From assembly GCF_000002995.4 (NCBI RefSeq), contig NW_025062476.1, forward strand, positions 7,057,001 to 7,121,000: DNA of 64,000 bases, given 5' to 3'. The notes beneath the pieces were generated by a model, which did not search any database, was not told the DNA's origin, and worked only from the letters and a program-made list of their open reading frames with translations. Below are positions 14,001 through 28,074 of the stretch, one piece after another. The DNA comes from Brugia malayi (lineage: Eukaryota > Nematoda > Chromadorea > Rhabditida > Onchocercidae). Position 1 is the first letter of the stretch, and every line of letters begins with the position of its first letter. Both the position numbers and the translations under genes were made by a program.

Positions 14001-15873
14001 AATTAAAAAAAAAAAAATGATATATCCATTTCAAATACAAAATATATGTTTTATGCGATAGAATAATGTGAAACTAATACAAAACTAAGAGAAATTATAA
14101 TTAATGAAATTTGAAAGCTGAGTTGTTAGGCTTATTAAAATATTAATGTCAAAGTAGATCTAAAAATTTATTTCCGGTATATTAAGCCTAAAACCGGAAT
14201 ACACTTTATTACATGTATTCGATGATTAGGCACTTTAAATAATGCGATTAAATGATATAATTTCATTTCTAAATATTTATTAAAAAATTTCAAAACATAA
14301 CTGACTGAGAAAAAAACTGAAGCATTAAATGAAAAAACAGTTAATTAACAGTTTTGTTCCTATTTAATTAATAAATTTTTAAAGGAATGTTTCATTAATT
14401 ACTAATTTACAAAATTAAAACCTTTTCAAACCCTTCCAAAAATAATTTAGAATAATTCAAACTGTAAAAATTTTATGCAGATATTTTGCTGCCACGAAAT
14501 TAAATAGAAACGATTAATTAAATAAAAGAGGAAATTGAAGAAAATAAATTTTTCTTTAAAATTTCAACAATATATTTAGCAAAAGTAAATGAAGAAATTG
14601 CCTTTATTGCTTATTCAGCAATTTTGCAAAAAAATTGCTGAATAATTTTTTAAATTTTTTTTAACGAGTGAAAAAGATTTTTGAATATAAAATGTTTAAG
14701 CAACAAATTTAGAAAATTAAAAATGAAAAGAAAAAAGGGAAGAAAATAAAGATAATTCAATGAAATTTTATGTGAATAAGAAAGTAAGAAGGAGAAAATC
14801 AATTGAAAAATTTAAATGTTCATACATTATTATTCATACATTAATAATGCTTTTTTAATGCTTTTTCTTCTTTCTTTATTTTAGGAAAAAATTGAAAGAA
14901 AATAATCAATTTTTTTCAACTAAAAATTGATTAAAAAATGCAATTTTTTTTCTTCAGAACTAATATCTAAATAATCGTCTCTCTCTCTCTCTCAAAAAGG
15001 GAAAAAAATTAAGATTTATTTAAATTTGTAAATTTTACAAAATCTTATGATTCAAAAGTATCAATGCAAAATAAAAACTAATTTATAATCCTAAATGATT
15101 AAACAAACTATAGCAGGTGAATAGTATTTAATTTTTACAATTAAAGTAATTCATTTTTAAACTATACGAAACTAAAGTTAACAAATTACATTAGCAAACA
15201 TTTTGTGATGACGTTTTTGTTTATATAAGAAATGAAGTATTAATTTAATGCCTAATTGATCCAATTAAGTATTTACTGCAGAAATTCATATGTCATACCA
15301 TATTGCAACAAAATTGTCATTTATCAATTATATTACAATAGAACAAATAGATTTTCCCGAAGAATTTCAAGCAAAAAACATTAAATTTCTATTTAATCGG
15401 TTAATTTATTATCCAATAAATAAATTTTATACAAACTCATTTCAATCAATTGATTTCCTTTCTTTTTTTTTGAATTATTTCAGCAGAACTAGGCTCATAA
15501 TAACTTATGCTAGCATATCATATAAGTGAATTAAACTGTAATCTTGTTTGCTATAGTTTTAGAATTGTGAAATTTAATTTTATAATTTCTTAAAATTAAC
15601 TCTTTTTTCCATTTACAATGAATTTATCTCATAAAATGGCAAATGGAATAACTTGCAAAGAAATTTGAGTTTTAAACAGAAAAAAGAAAAATAAAGAAAG
15701 AGGTGAAAGAAAAAATTTTTGAAAAGAGCATAGAAATTTAGTATGAGAATTGACTGTGTAATTAAACTAAAGAAGAAAAAGGAAAACAAAGCTAAAAAAT
15801 AAAATAAAATAAAAAGAATGGAAGATGATGGAAAAGAGAAAAAAAGAGAAATGGATAGAATGAATGAATGAAT

Positions 15874-16120
15874 GATATGAAATGAGGAAGAGAATAGAAA
15901 ATGAAATGAAAAGAATTGAATTTAAAAGAAAACTAAAAAACATTATTTCTTCCTATATCATCATTCTTTTTCGCTATCTTCTACATGAATGACGATGCAA
16001 AATGAGGAACAGAATATGAAATAAAATGAAATAATTTGAAATGAATTGAATTCAAAAGATAAATAATAAATATAATTTCTTCCTATTCTTCATTCATTTT
16101 TCATCGTCTTCCCCACAATC
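15874..16120. repeat. Diverged tandem duplication, about 120 bp unit
   Basis: Two copies beginning GATATGAAATGAGGAAGAG (15874) and GATGCAAAATGAGGAACAG (15994). Both continue through a GAATTGAATT.AAAAGA block into an ATTTCTTCCTAT..TCATTC pyrimidine block. It ends about 80 bp from the GPCR stop codon, so it may lie in its 3' UTR. Confidence 0.65.
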
Positions 16121-16199
16121 TTCCCTTATTCTTTCCTTCTTTCGGTTTTCTTCGATAACTTACTAAGCCTAAAATTGATGATAGCACTTTGAAATTTAA

Positions 16200-19100
16200 T
16201 TATTGATGATAGCCAGTAAATGAGTCTAAATAAAATTGGTTTGATCGTCCAATAAGAATTTTTCGAAGTGTACGTCTGAAGCTTGCACCAAAGAATAAAT
16301 AGCAAAAGAAATTGCCGGTACAATTGATAACTACCAGTAAATTAGACATGTCAACCAAATATACCAATAAATGATAAGCCTAAAATAGCTTTTTTTCCTT
16401 TTCACTAATTTTTTTTAGGGCGTTGAAAAAAAGAAAAAAATAAACTTGAGAATAAAAAATTAACTAATTTTATTTTAAGAAAAATTAATTTGAAAAAATA
16501 AGCAGTCACACCACTTTTCCAAAAAAAAGTGAGGACAAAAAATGCTAATTCCGCTTTTATTAAAAATTAAATTGTTAAAAAAAAATTTTTTTCTTCAATT
16601 CTTTTTTACCGCTTTTTTTTTTCATTATTTTACTTGCTAAAAAAATTATATAATGCTTGAGAATAAAATCTTTTGACTAGATTTTAATAAATAGTGGACT
16701 TAAATACTGAAATTATTGACAATACACAAACACTTAATATATCAAACTGATAAAATTATTAAATTATTGATTAAATTCTGATTGTCCTTCTTTTTTCTAA
16801 AAAAAAATAGAAGGAAAAAACTATAACATTGAATAAATTTGAATACCTTTTCAGCAAAGACCATTTCAATAAAATTAACCAAAAGAGCAGCTGAATTGCA
16901 AAAGATGAACATAAAAACGACCAATATAAGACTAATCGTATCGGAATCATCTGGAATTAATTAATTAATAATATATTTTTTATTCATTTATTAAAACATG
17001 GAAAATAATATCTGCAAATATAAAATGATATAATTAAATTAATTAATTGCTGCAAAAAAATTTTAATTTATAAATAGAAAAGCAATGCTTATTATAGTAA
17101 AGTTATATATCAAAGTGATAATTTCTAGTTTATTTTTGCTTTTTTAAATTATTGCAACGTTATTGTCTAATAATGATAAATGCTTATTTTCTACAAACTA
17201 TTATTAATGATATATTATCTAAGTTAAAAATGTTTTATGTTTTTCTTTCGTTTATTTAAAAAAAAAAAAAAAAAAAAAAAAAACGATGAAAGATAATAGA
17301 ATGAGTAAAATTTCTGAAATTTAAAAATTTTTCTACCTGAAGTACCATTTTTGAGTACAGCTCGAACAACTAATACATTAAGAATAACAATAAGTAGAAG
17401 TGGTCCAACAGCCATAAATATTGTGTACATATAGGTATAGTATAATTGATAATATGATGCATTATTTCGAAGCTCTTCAAATTAAATTTCACAAATTTTA
17501 AAAAAGCCAAATTTAAATTTTGTAAAATTTAAAAAACTTTCAAAAAGAGCTACAATTGTGCATTTTTTTAGCCTTTTTCGTTGAAAAACTTGCAATTATT
17601 TATGAAAAAAAAAAAAAAATTTCAATACAACAAATTTTATTTACACTTAAAATGATGAAATTTTTGATATGCTTTAAATAAATAAGAAATATAATATTTT
17701 TTAAAAATTATCTACCTGTATCAATAAATTTTTAAATACTGTAACTAGTAATTATTGTAATTAAATATGTATTGTCATCATACCAGTAGGACAAACTTGC
17801 ACTGATAAAGTATTGTTTCTTATTTCATCAATGCAATCAATTGTTCTTAATTCAAAAAAATGTGGCACATTATACAGTAATGATATGATTGCAATTGATA
17901 ACACTGATAAGCGTGCAAATCTGTAAAATTCTATCAATTTATCATTCTTACCATAATTAACAATAACATAAACATGCATAGAATGATTACTTAATCTTTT
18001 TTATTAATTTATATCTTAATGCAAAAGAAAAATTAATGATGTTTGCACTGAAATGTTAATAACATTGGTGTGTTAGTACCACTGTTTTCTTAATCAAAAT
18101 TTTATCAAATCTTTTATTAAGATTCTATCAAATTTTTTATTTGATTTCTTATTATTGTTATTCAATTTTTTTTTCTATTAAAATATTATCAATGTTATCA
18201 AATGAAAAATTTTTTTTATTAGTATTTCTTTCCATTTTAGAATTTTCAACTTTTCTTTTTACTACTTATTAAAAATTTGGTCGTTTTTTTTATTTTTTTT
18301 AATTTTCCTTATAAGTGATAATGCTTCTGTTTTTTTTCTTTTTTTGTTTTTTATTAAATTAGAACGAAATGTTCAACCGCATTTTGCTTTTCCATCAATT
18401 TTGTCAATTTTTTTAAAAGCCAATTTAATTGATTGATAAATAATTGAATTTTAAGAAATAAACAAATATAAGCAAATGCATTTGCTTATTTCATTGATAC
18501 GAATATGACACTTTAAAAATTTGCTTGGTAGTTAGGGGAAATTAATAACTTTTTGTCAGTTATTTTCCATTAAAAATAATTTGAAAAGAATTGAATTGAA
18601 AAAATCATTATGAAATCAAATTAGAATTAAGGAATTTAAAAGATTTTGAAATAAATGAAAAAATTTGTGCAGATTTAATTTTTTCTGTGAAAAAAAGCAA
18701 AAAAAGTGAAATGAAAAATAAAATATTTGTAAAAATTACTAAGATTTGTTTAAGATATTTTTGGCAAAACTTTCGCAATTTTTCGTTTTTGCATTGTGAT
18801 GAAAAACTAATATCTGAGAGAATTTTACTTTTACATAAATTGCAAAATTAAAGAGGAAAAAAAGAGTTGGAAAGAAAAGAGAATAAAAGAGAGTGAGAGA
18901 AAAAAGGGATTAGAAAAGAATGTAATAAATACAATTTGAATAATATAATTTTTGTGAAAATTAAATTTAACGCTATTTCGATGCTTTTAGGGTACATGAA
19001 TAATAGCATTTGATATCAAAATTGGTTCTTCCTCTAAAAATCAACATAAGTAATAGCTTTAAGCAAAATTTTGAGACAAAAAAAGGTTTTTTGTTTATAA

Positions 19101-21326
19101 ATCATTGGTTTAAATCAATTTAAATAGGTGAGCTAAATGTGGTTTTTATTAAATTTTAATTAATTAATCAACATACATGAGCTTCTTATTAACATATCTT
19201 TGCACTCTAATTCATCAGGTGTTAAACATGTACTTTTTGTATATATGAATTTTTTTTAATATCTTTAAAAAAAAGAAACTAGTGGAGTTTATCTATCAAT
19301 TCTAATTTTTTCATGTTTTCTAAATCTTGCCCTTCAAATATATGATAAATTAGATAAATTTTTATTTTTACAACTGTTTAAATTGATTAAAATTTGAGTT
19401 TTTGCTTTGAAGAATTGATAAATTTTTTTGTCAGCACTTTGTTTTTTTACCCAATTTTTTTTTAAAAAAAATTAATGGATATTAATTTTAATTTTTACAT
19501 CGTCTGAATTTTATTTTAAATAATGCAATGCAATAATTGAGTAGTTACTGGTTTTTATCAAAAAAATTTTGGTCTTCAAATAAAACAAAAAGAAAAAAAT
19601 AAAATTAACGAATTCTTTTTTAAACTATAATTTATCAAAAAGCAAACTAAAATACTTGAAGGTTAAGGTTTTGAAAGATAAAATAAAAAAAATTTAAGGT
19701 AAGTTCTAGCTTTTAATATTTTATTTAAAATTTTCAACTCATTCATTTAGATCGTAAAATATTATTATGGCAATAAAAGATTTAAAACAAATGAAAAAAA
19801 AAAAAAAAAAAGAAAATATTTAATCCAAAAATAAAAGAATACTTATCTAATGATTTAGGTGCAATTTTAAACTAACTGAGCAATGATTATTAAAAAAACT
19901 TTGACAGTAATTCCTTAAACTTCGATATATACGCTAATATATTCACCTTGGCGTACAAATTTTATCTTTAATTTGTGCTGATAAAACAATTCGAACAAAA
20001 AAATCAGCCGCTGCAGCAACACAAAAATAAACGGAAGTAGTTTGTAGGATAGTACTGATCGGGAAAACAAATTCTGCGCTTTTACCGTAAACAGTTGCCA
20101 AAGCTGTAAATAGTAATTGCTCTTATTATAATAATTATTCATTTTTAAATTTTAATTAAAAATTTTTAAATGCAAAGTTTTAATGGTTTATTCAAAATTT
20201 TCTATGCAATAGAATAATCTGAAAAAGCACAAAATGACAATAAATAAGGAAAAATTTATAATTAAAAAAAAAAACAGTTAAAAATAAAACATTTTCTTTT
20301 CATTTACGTTTAATCAATTAATAAATTGATCAAATGTAATAATTAAAATTTTTGTTTAAAAAATAATTTTTAAATATTATTAATTACTGATTGTATTGAT
20401 TTTTACGATATTTAATATTTAAAAATCAATTTTATATTAATTTACTTTTAATTTTATATTAATCTATTTATATTAAAGTTTATATATGAGTATAAAATTT
20501 AATTTTATTCAAATTATCAATTATTTATTAATACATGCATATATTGATATACCTGAAATCGTTTACCTGTTGGTCCATGATGTCTCCATGCTTCTAAACC
20601 ATATAGAATGATTGCTGTGCATATCATACAAAAATCACTCAATGCTAAAGCAGCTAAATAAATATTTGTTGAATACCTTCGTTGCTCGATACTTCCATAA
20701 ACAACCATAACTAGAACATTTCCAACAATTCCAATTAAACCAATTATTGGTAATATTATACCTGATACCACCATATTGTATTTCTGCAAAATTAAAATCT
20801 TTTTCATTAGCTTCAAATTTGTTTTCTTTTTGTTTGTTTGTTTGTTTTTTTTTTAAGACAAAAAAGCAAACAAACGATCTAAAGTTAAAACAAGGAAAGG
20901 AAAAATTTATTTATTCATCTTTTTTTCTTTTTTGTCCTACACTCTGTATAGGAAATATATTAATAATAGAGAATAATTAGCACTAAATGATATTTAAAAA
21001 ATTAAGTTGAATTTATTTTTGCTAAATTAATAGAAATTTTTACAACAGAAAAAATTTTTTTTAAACTAGCAAAAAAAAAAAATATAGTGGAATTTAATTT
21101 AAGTAAAAATGTAAGAAGCTAATCGAAATTAAAATAATAAATTAAGAAATAAACTTCTAAATACTAAGAGAAAAAATAAATTTTTTAGTAATATCTAAAA
21201 AGAAACGAATCGAATAGCATTAATTAATCAATTAAATCAATATAATATTAAACTTACGATATACCGTGAATCAGATGAACTCAAGCAAATACTACAGAAT
21301 GGTAGTTGCTCATCATTGCTTTCCAT
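16200..21326 (-). CDS. FMRFamide-receptor-like neuropeptide GPCR
   Basis: Rhodopsin-class receptor of the nematode FRPR type, expected to sense an RFamide-like peptide at the surface of neurons or muscle. Seven exons join in frame: 21258-21326, 20567-20783, 19947-20103, 17784-17920, 17337-17474, 16847-16950, 16200-16379, giving 333 residues and a stop. Visible in order: short N-terminus; TM1 with GIVGNVLVMVVY; TM2 with NIYLAALALSDFC; TM3 ending VAAAADFFVRIVL; TM4/ECL2 with LLYNVPHFFE; TM5 with YTYMYTIFMAVGPLLLI; TM6; and TM7 with NCTGNFFCYLFF, followed by a 30-residue tail. LYNxPxFFE and the YYTYMY stretch before TM5 are what I associate with FMRFamide-receptor relatives. The TM3 end lacks a DRY motif. 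A donor at 20552 would shift the frame, so the donor after 20567 is used. An acceptor lies 7 nt before the ATG. The ligand is unknown. Confidence 0.88.
18468..18489. other. Perfect 22-bp palindrome in GPCR intron 3
   Basis: A perfect inverted repeat centred on ATG|CAT (arms ATAAGCAAATG) inside the 2-kb intron between GPCR exons 3 and 4. It could be a dimeric transcription-factor site or chance; there is no further support. Confidence 0.6.
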
Positions 21327-24300
21327 AACTTCCTAATATATTTACACCTGTCACTGATAGATCGCATATAAAAATTAACAATTTAAAATAAAAAAATTAA
21401 AGGCAGAAACAAAAACAAAAAAAAATAAAATTTTATATTTTTAATTGAATTTGGTTGAGATTTCAAATTTAATTAATAGATTGCTAAATTCTAATCAAAT
21501 AAATTAATTGAGCATACATTGGACAACATATTCAAAGAAAAAAAAAATTAGCTTAATATTACAATGATTAATATGATAAACAATTATGTTACACAATAAT
21601 TAGTCTTATCATGAAAGCAAAATGAAAAAGTTGACCAATAGCTTATATGCTTTAATATACGCTTGCTTAAATTTTAAGTTGACATATTTAGTGAACGATT
21701 TTTTTGAAATTAATATTAACCATTTTTATAATTATTATATTCTTATATATACAGAAATGTTAAAGTTTCAGTGAATGTTTCTAATATATAGCTAGATATC
21801 AGTTATCAATAATCACTTAATTAACCTATTTCAATAGGTTTCGATAGTTATTTAATGTCAAATAGTTAAATATTTCAGTAGTTATTTAATGATTAGCTTA
21901 ATAATCAATTCGCTTATGCTACTATGGAAAAAATAACGGTCGTATATTTTGGAATTGTTGAATTTTTTAAGAAATGAATAAAAATAAGTTATCAAATGTA
22001 TGCATTAAGAAACAACGCTTGCTTGTCCATACTTATTGAATTATCATAGCAATTACTAAATTTTCAAATAACAAATAATTATAATTTATAATATTAACGA
22101 GTAATTACTACTAAGTAACAACTAATAACAATAGTGAATGTAATAATGATAATAATAACGATAATAATAATGAAATAACAATAACAATGATGGAATAATT
22201 ATTATTATTATGATAATTGAAATGGCAATAATGAATTTATATGAAATAATATTAATATATAATAAGGATAACAATATTAATGCAATGATTACAAACATTA
22301 TTCCTTTAATATAATTGAAGTAGTAATAATAAATTAGATTACAATAATAATAATTATTACTATAACACTAACTACGATTTATTAGCAATAATAATAATAA
22401 TAATATAGTTATGTAGAAATATGCTGAAATGATGACGATATTTTTGTACAACAGAAGTATTTTGGAAGAACTAAAGTAATTCTTAATAATTGAAATAACT
22501 GTTTAATGTAAAACATATTCAGTAATTAATTATTTGAAACATAATGAAAATAATTTTTATTCATCTCTGAACATTCAATGTTAATAATGAAATTTACTTG
22601 TGAATTACTTTTGCTTGTAAATTTTGGAAATTTGTAAGTTGTTTTTGCAAATATCTTAAAATGTTGTAAACAATCTTACACGATATCCCATATTATTATC
22701 ATTGTTATTGCTGATCATTCTCTTCTCTCTTTCTCTCCCTCTCTCTATCCCTTTTGCAATTTCTCTCAAATAAATCTTTACTAAAATGATAACTTTAATC
22801 AATTTCTACTGATTTAATCAATTAATATAGAAGAATGAATCATTTTTGTAGTTCACTTCAATCCTATTTGCTTTATGATAATTACTTCATCAGAACTTTC
22901 TAATAATCTGATAAGTTCATGATATTCTCACAACTATCTAGATGTACTTTTATCATAAATTAACCAATTTACACAGAAAAAACTTTACTATTAAACCAAA
23001 CGGAAGAAAAAAATTAAATTTAAACAAGAGTTGAAACTTTATGAAATTGTCAATTCTAAATTTCAAGCAGCACAAATCAAATACTGAAAAAAAATTTTTT
23101 TGAATAATAAAAATTTACTTCGATGCAATTTAAAATTGAAAACAACAATAGAATTAAATTATTAGTTATGCAGCGAAATACCTATTGAATGAAACTTTCC
23201 AGCAAACTTAATAATTTAAAATTGATATTAGAATATTCCTTTTTTGTTGTTGAATAATTAAGTGGATTTTTTTTAGCTCTTACTGAAAATGAAGAAAAAA
23301 ACACTTAAAAATTATTTGAACAAAATATTTTTTCTGACAACAAAACGACTATTCATTTTATAATTTGACAAATTTAATTCAAAAAATGTAATAAATAGAA
23401 AATAATTTATAAAAAATCATTTATAACTGTCTTATAATGACTTTTGTCGCATAAAAAATAGAAATTCTTCATTCATTTCGATGAAGCATTTAAAGATAAT
23501 AATTAATTTAGTTCTCATTGATAAGGTATTAATTGAAAAAATTTTTTTTCATTGTAAAAAATAAATCTTTGATAAAATTTTCTATTTTTTCCACATTGCA
23601 ATAAAAGAATGAGAAATGGTTAAATTAATGAATGATATTAATTGGATGAAATATAATTCAAACTAAGTTATCACAATCAATTTTATTAAATTGCTAAATA
23701 AAAATTAAAATAAAACATTTGCGATATAAAAAAAAAATTGAAAATTAAAAAATTTTAGAATTCAAAATTTGACACAGCAAATTCATACTAAAAAAAAAGA
23801 AAACTATAATTACTAGTTATTATTTATCATAATGGTTTTCTGAATAATTAAAATTAAAAATAGAAAAACTAATGGAATTGTTGGCTTAAATAAAACATTT
23901 TTCAAATCCAAATCATCACTTTTTGTAAAGCTTTAAAACAAATGTGTCATACCATAAAAATTTTTATTTATTTTTTTTAAATTATTACAAAACTTATATT
24001 TTTAAAAAATTTTTATTATAAAAATTTTATTGCTTAGTGAAAAATTTATTTCCAACTAAATTAACAAAAATTGATAAAAATTTCTTCGTCCTTTCCTCTT
24101 TTTTTCTATAAGACAATAAATCTTCATGTTGAGAAATTTTGGGTAAATTATGGGAATTTTTCAAGAAAATTATTTCATTAATTAAATTTTTTGAAAAAAT
24201 TATAACACATTATGCAGGAATCTTCTAAATAAAAATGCAAATGTTTAAAGTTGCATAGAATAAATATTGCTGTAAAAAGTATACAGTTTTACAATATTGA

Positions 24301-26147
24301 AACTGAAATTTCAAATTAAAATAAAAGAGAAGCATATATTTTTGCAATATCGTTCGGTTTACTTAACTGAAAAGTTAAATTGGTTTAGTAGTGATATTTT
24401 AGACGATGGTCGAAAATGAGGATCCACCCATCCTTTTGAATTCACTTTTCCATTTGCACTCCTTTCTTTTCATGTATGCGCATTAATACAACTTTTTCAA
24501 CAAGCCCATCCCTTTTTCGTCTTTTTTTTTAAACAAATATTTTTGTTTGATTACTGTATTAAATGAAAATAGCATATAATGTTAAAACATAAATATTATT
24601 AATTGGTATTAATTTTAAAACTGTTCAATTAATGTTCAACTAAAAAATTTTTTCTTTGCCAATCATTTTTGTTTTTATCAATGCATTATGTATTATTAAT
24701 AAAATACGCAAAATAAATAAATAATGATTCTTAACTCATTTTTATTTTTACGCCGCTTTTTTTTATTGATTGAAAGGAAAAAGAGAAATAGAAAAATGAT
24801 GGATTGAAAATAATTTCTTCCTCGGAATTCTTTAAATTTTCTTTTGATTGACTTCTCACTTTCATAAATTTGCATGTTTATCACAATTGTATATTTTCCC
24901 AAGAGATACAACGACAAACATAGTAACAAATCCTTTTTTTTCTTCTCTCCAACATATGCGAAAATATAAGCAATAATTTGCTTCAAAACATTATCTATCA
25001 TTTTTCTAACCATTGCTCACAAACATCTGTCATCGGTCGTTAAGAAAAATTAAACGTTTTATTGTTATAATAATATTTTTCTTAAAAAAATCCTTATTAT
25101 TTTTTTCGTTGAAAAAAAAGATTTATTCATCAATGTAATTAAATGAGGTTTAATAAATTTTTTTTATTATTTTAGAATATTATTATTTCAACACGAAATT
25201 TTTTCATTTTTTTAAATAAATGAGTTTTTTTCTTTTCTTGCTTTTATTATCAAATCACTAAAAATTTAAATAATACAAAGATGAGATTTTTGTCAAAACC
25301 AAAAAAAAAAAAAAAAATATGTTGAAGACAGCAAATACAACATTAAATGTATTTAAAAATATTTTAAATAATTGTGTGCAAAAATATTGAACAATATATC
25401 AATGAATTCTTAAAATGTAAATATTTAAGATGGAAATAATTCCATTTAATTTAAATGGATGAATTAAGAGAAGAAGTTTAAAATTTTACTTGTAATTCTA
25501 TCAAATCATTAATATCAAAAAACAAAAAAAAAAAAATAAAAAGTAAAAGAAAAATTAATCGAATGTCTTTGATTTATATGTTTTAAACAAACAAATAGGT
25601 CGAAAACTAATTAAAATTTTCATTTTTTAGGAATGATTTAATACTTGAAATATGATTTGAACAGCAATGATATTACAATTATTTTTTCAATTTCGTATTC
25701 ATATGAACTGTGCAAGAATTTTACAGCTGTGAAGAAAAATAAGAAAAGTAATGGTCATTAAGAAGTTAATTGTTTGAAGAATTATTTGCATCTAAGTTAC
25801 ATTTAATTGTTTCAGTGACATTAGTGGGAATACAGCATTGATTAGATAATTACGGCAATTTATCTCAAATGTTTGATAAATTCTTAACTATTGCAAAGGA
25901 TTTATTGAATGTCGAAATTTATTGAAATCTTTTCTTGACGCATTTGTGAAGCAAAAATCAATTTAAATGTTATTTTCTTCCAGTATATATACTAACACTT
26001 AAGTATTTTTTGTTAATTATAACCTAAAAATAATGAACAACCAAAATTAAAATCAAGATTGTGCATCGAAAATAAAAAACTTTGATAAAATTCAAAAGAG
26101 AAAAAAAACGGAAAAAAGTTCTAAGCACTCAATGGCAAACGTTCAAT

Positions 26148-26216
26148 TGGTACTTGAATTGCTTGGAAGATACTTGGGATTTTAAAAAATCCCTTATCTT
26201 CCGTTTAAATTTCAAA
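26148..26216. other. Imperfect hairpin
   Basis: Arms GGAAGATACTTGGGATTTT (26165-26183) and AAAATCCCTTATCTTCC (26186-26202) pair except for a small bulge. Weaker pairing (ACTTGAA with TTTCAAAT) extends the stem outward. The terminal loop is short and AT-only. Size resembles a short precursor hairpin, but no expression evidence exists. Confidence 0.45.
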
Positions 26217-28074
26217 TAAACATTACTAACCACAAATCATCGGTGCAGCATGTTTGTGTGTTTTTTATTATTTATTACACTATTCAAGAAATAAACTAAA
26301 TTTTTAACTTATTAAAATGTGCATTGGATAAATTAATTTTGCTAATAAACCTTATTAATTAGTAAGCTATTAAACATTTACACTTTTCAATTCTACTCAA
26401 TCAAATCAAATTCTTTATAATTGATTGGTATAGCATTGAACACTTAATTACTTTTTGCTCAATTTAACTTTCATTAAATTCCATATTTATATGCATGTTT
26501 CAGAAATTGGTTTACTGCTATTCAGAAATTCATATTTGTACGAATTTCTTTTACCTTCTTCATCAAATCTCTGATAACATTTCTTTCTATCGTTTATTCC
26601 GTGATTTTCAAGTAATTTCGTTGATACGACCAAAGAGCGCAAACATTTGTCATGTTTACTGCTTAAACAGCATATTCTACTAAGTTTTCAAATGTGATAA
26701 GTTTCTTTTTCTTCTGCTTTTTTTGCAAATAAAAAAGATTGCGAAGAATTTTTGGCCTGAAATATTTCAGATATTTTGACAAAATTTTCGATTTGCTAAT
26801 TATTCTTGAACAAAATGATGAGGGGACGTTTGTTTCTTACTTACAAATTAAACTTCCAATAATTCACAGTAAAATTTAGATGTAAAATGAAAGATTAAAA
26901 GTGGTTGTTAATTAAGCTCATGCAAATAAACATATATATTTTGCAATAACAAATATGATTAATTAACGTATATACTTTTCTTTCTTTCGTCCCACTAAGT
27001 GACGTAGCATTTCGCAATTATATTCAAATGCTAATTCGTATTTGTTGTAAAATGATTTTCGATTTTTGTATCACTGACAATTATAACACTTTCATTTCAT
27101 TTATAATAAAGTAGTAATAAAATTGCATAATTTATTCTATAAATTTTCCACATTAAGTATTATCGCTTGACAAAAGACATTTTATTTTTGTTATCTTTGC
27201 ATTATAGCAAATATAAGATAATTTATTTAAAAAAAAAATACTTTGAAAGAAATTTTTTGAATTTAACCTTTGCAAGGAAATGCTTCTCTAATTAGTTCCC
27301 AGTGTTTTCCATTTCTTGCTGTGAATTTTTTTCGTTTTTTTTAAAAAGGAAGCATTATGTGTTTCATTCTAAAGTTTTAACATAACATTTTTTTTCATAA
27401 TTTTTTTGTTTATTAACCTTATTAATTGCTCATCACAATGATTAGCCTTCCAATTATATCCATTTATTGCTGTTTTTTTTTCTTTTCAGAAGAAAGTTGC
27501 GTTAATGGAAAAAATTTTAGGAGGAAAAAATGAAGCCAAGAAAAAAAACGATGTGAAATTGTAATTTCTTTTTCGCTAGAAATGTTTTGTTAATGAAAAA
27601 ATGGTAAAATGTTCATTTATTGGAAAATGCAATTTGTCTACTAACAATAGTATATTATTGTAAATTTTACGAAAGCTAACAAATTAGATCATTTTAGTTA
27701 AAATTTTAGTTACTTAAAAGAATAGTTGAAACGGTCTTGATGATTTAAATTGAAACCGTTATGATATTTTTATGCTGTATGTGAAAATATATGATTTAAA
27801 ACCACACATAATTTTCTTTATGAAATATTTGCAGGTTTTTTTTTTTAATAATAGTACAAAAGCATGAAAATCAGTTACGGTGATTTTGATAAAATAACCA
27901 TTGATATTTGTGATCATAATATTTTTTTAAATTGCTAAATTATTCTAGATTAGTATTTGCTTGAAATAATATAGCAAGTGCTGCTTTATAATGAAACAAA
28001 TACAATGTTCATCTATCAAAAATGAACTGTAAAATTAGTGTAAAGTTTCGGTCCTATGCAGAATTTGGCATTAT

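Larger units (their letters stand above)
6646..16199. other. Gene-free AT-rich spacer
   Basis: I see no coding exon here in either strand. The stretch holds homopolymer runs, TAA/ATA trinucleotide tracts (6120-6400, 8240-8340), CT- and GA-rich tracts (about 7640-7670, 8120-8155), CAA/TTG-rich sequence (9520-9620), a CA/TG pair of microsatellites and two tandem-repeat clusters listed separately. It separates the 5' end of the neprilysin gene from the 3' end of the GPCR gene, so promoter elements of the neprilysin gene are expected near 6.7-8 kb, but I cannot point to any. Confidence 0.7.

Noticed and set aside
15290..15529. 79-aa forward ORF
   Set aside because: Amino-acid make-up is typical of AT-rich chance frames (Ile, Phe, Tyr, Asn). 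No splice or homology support.
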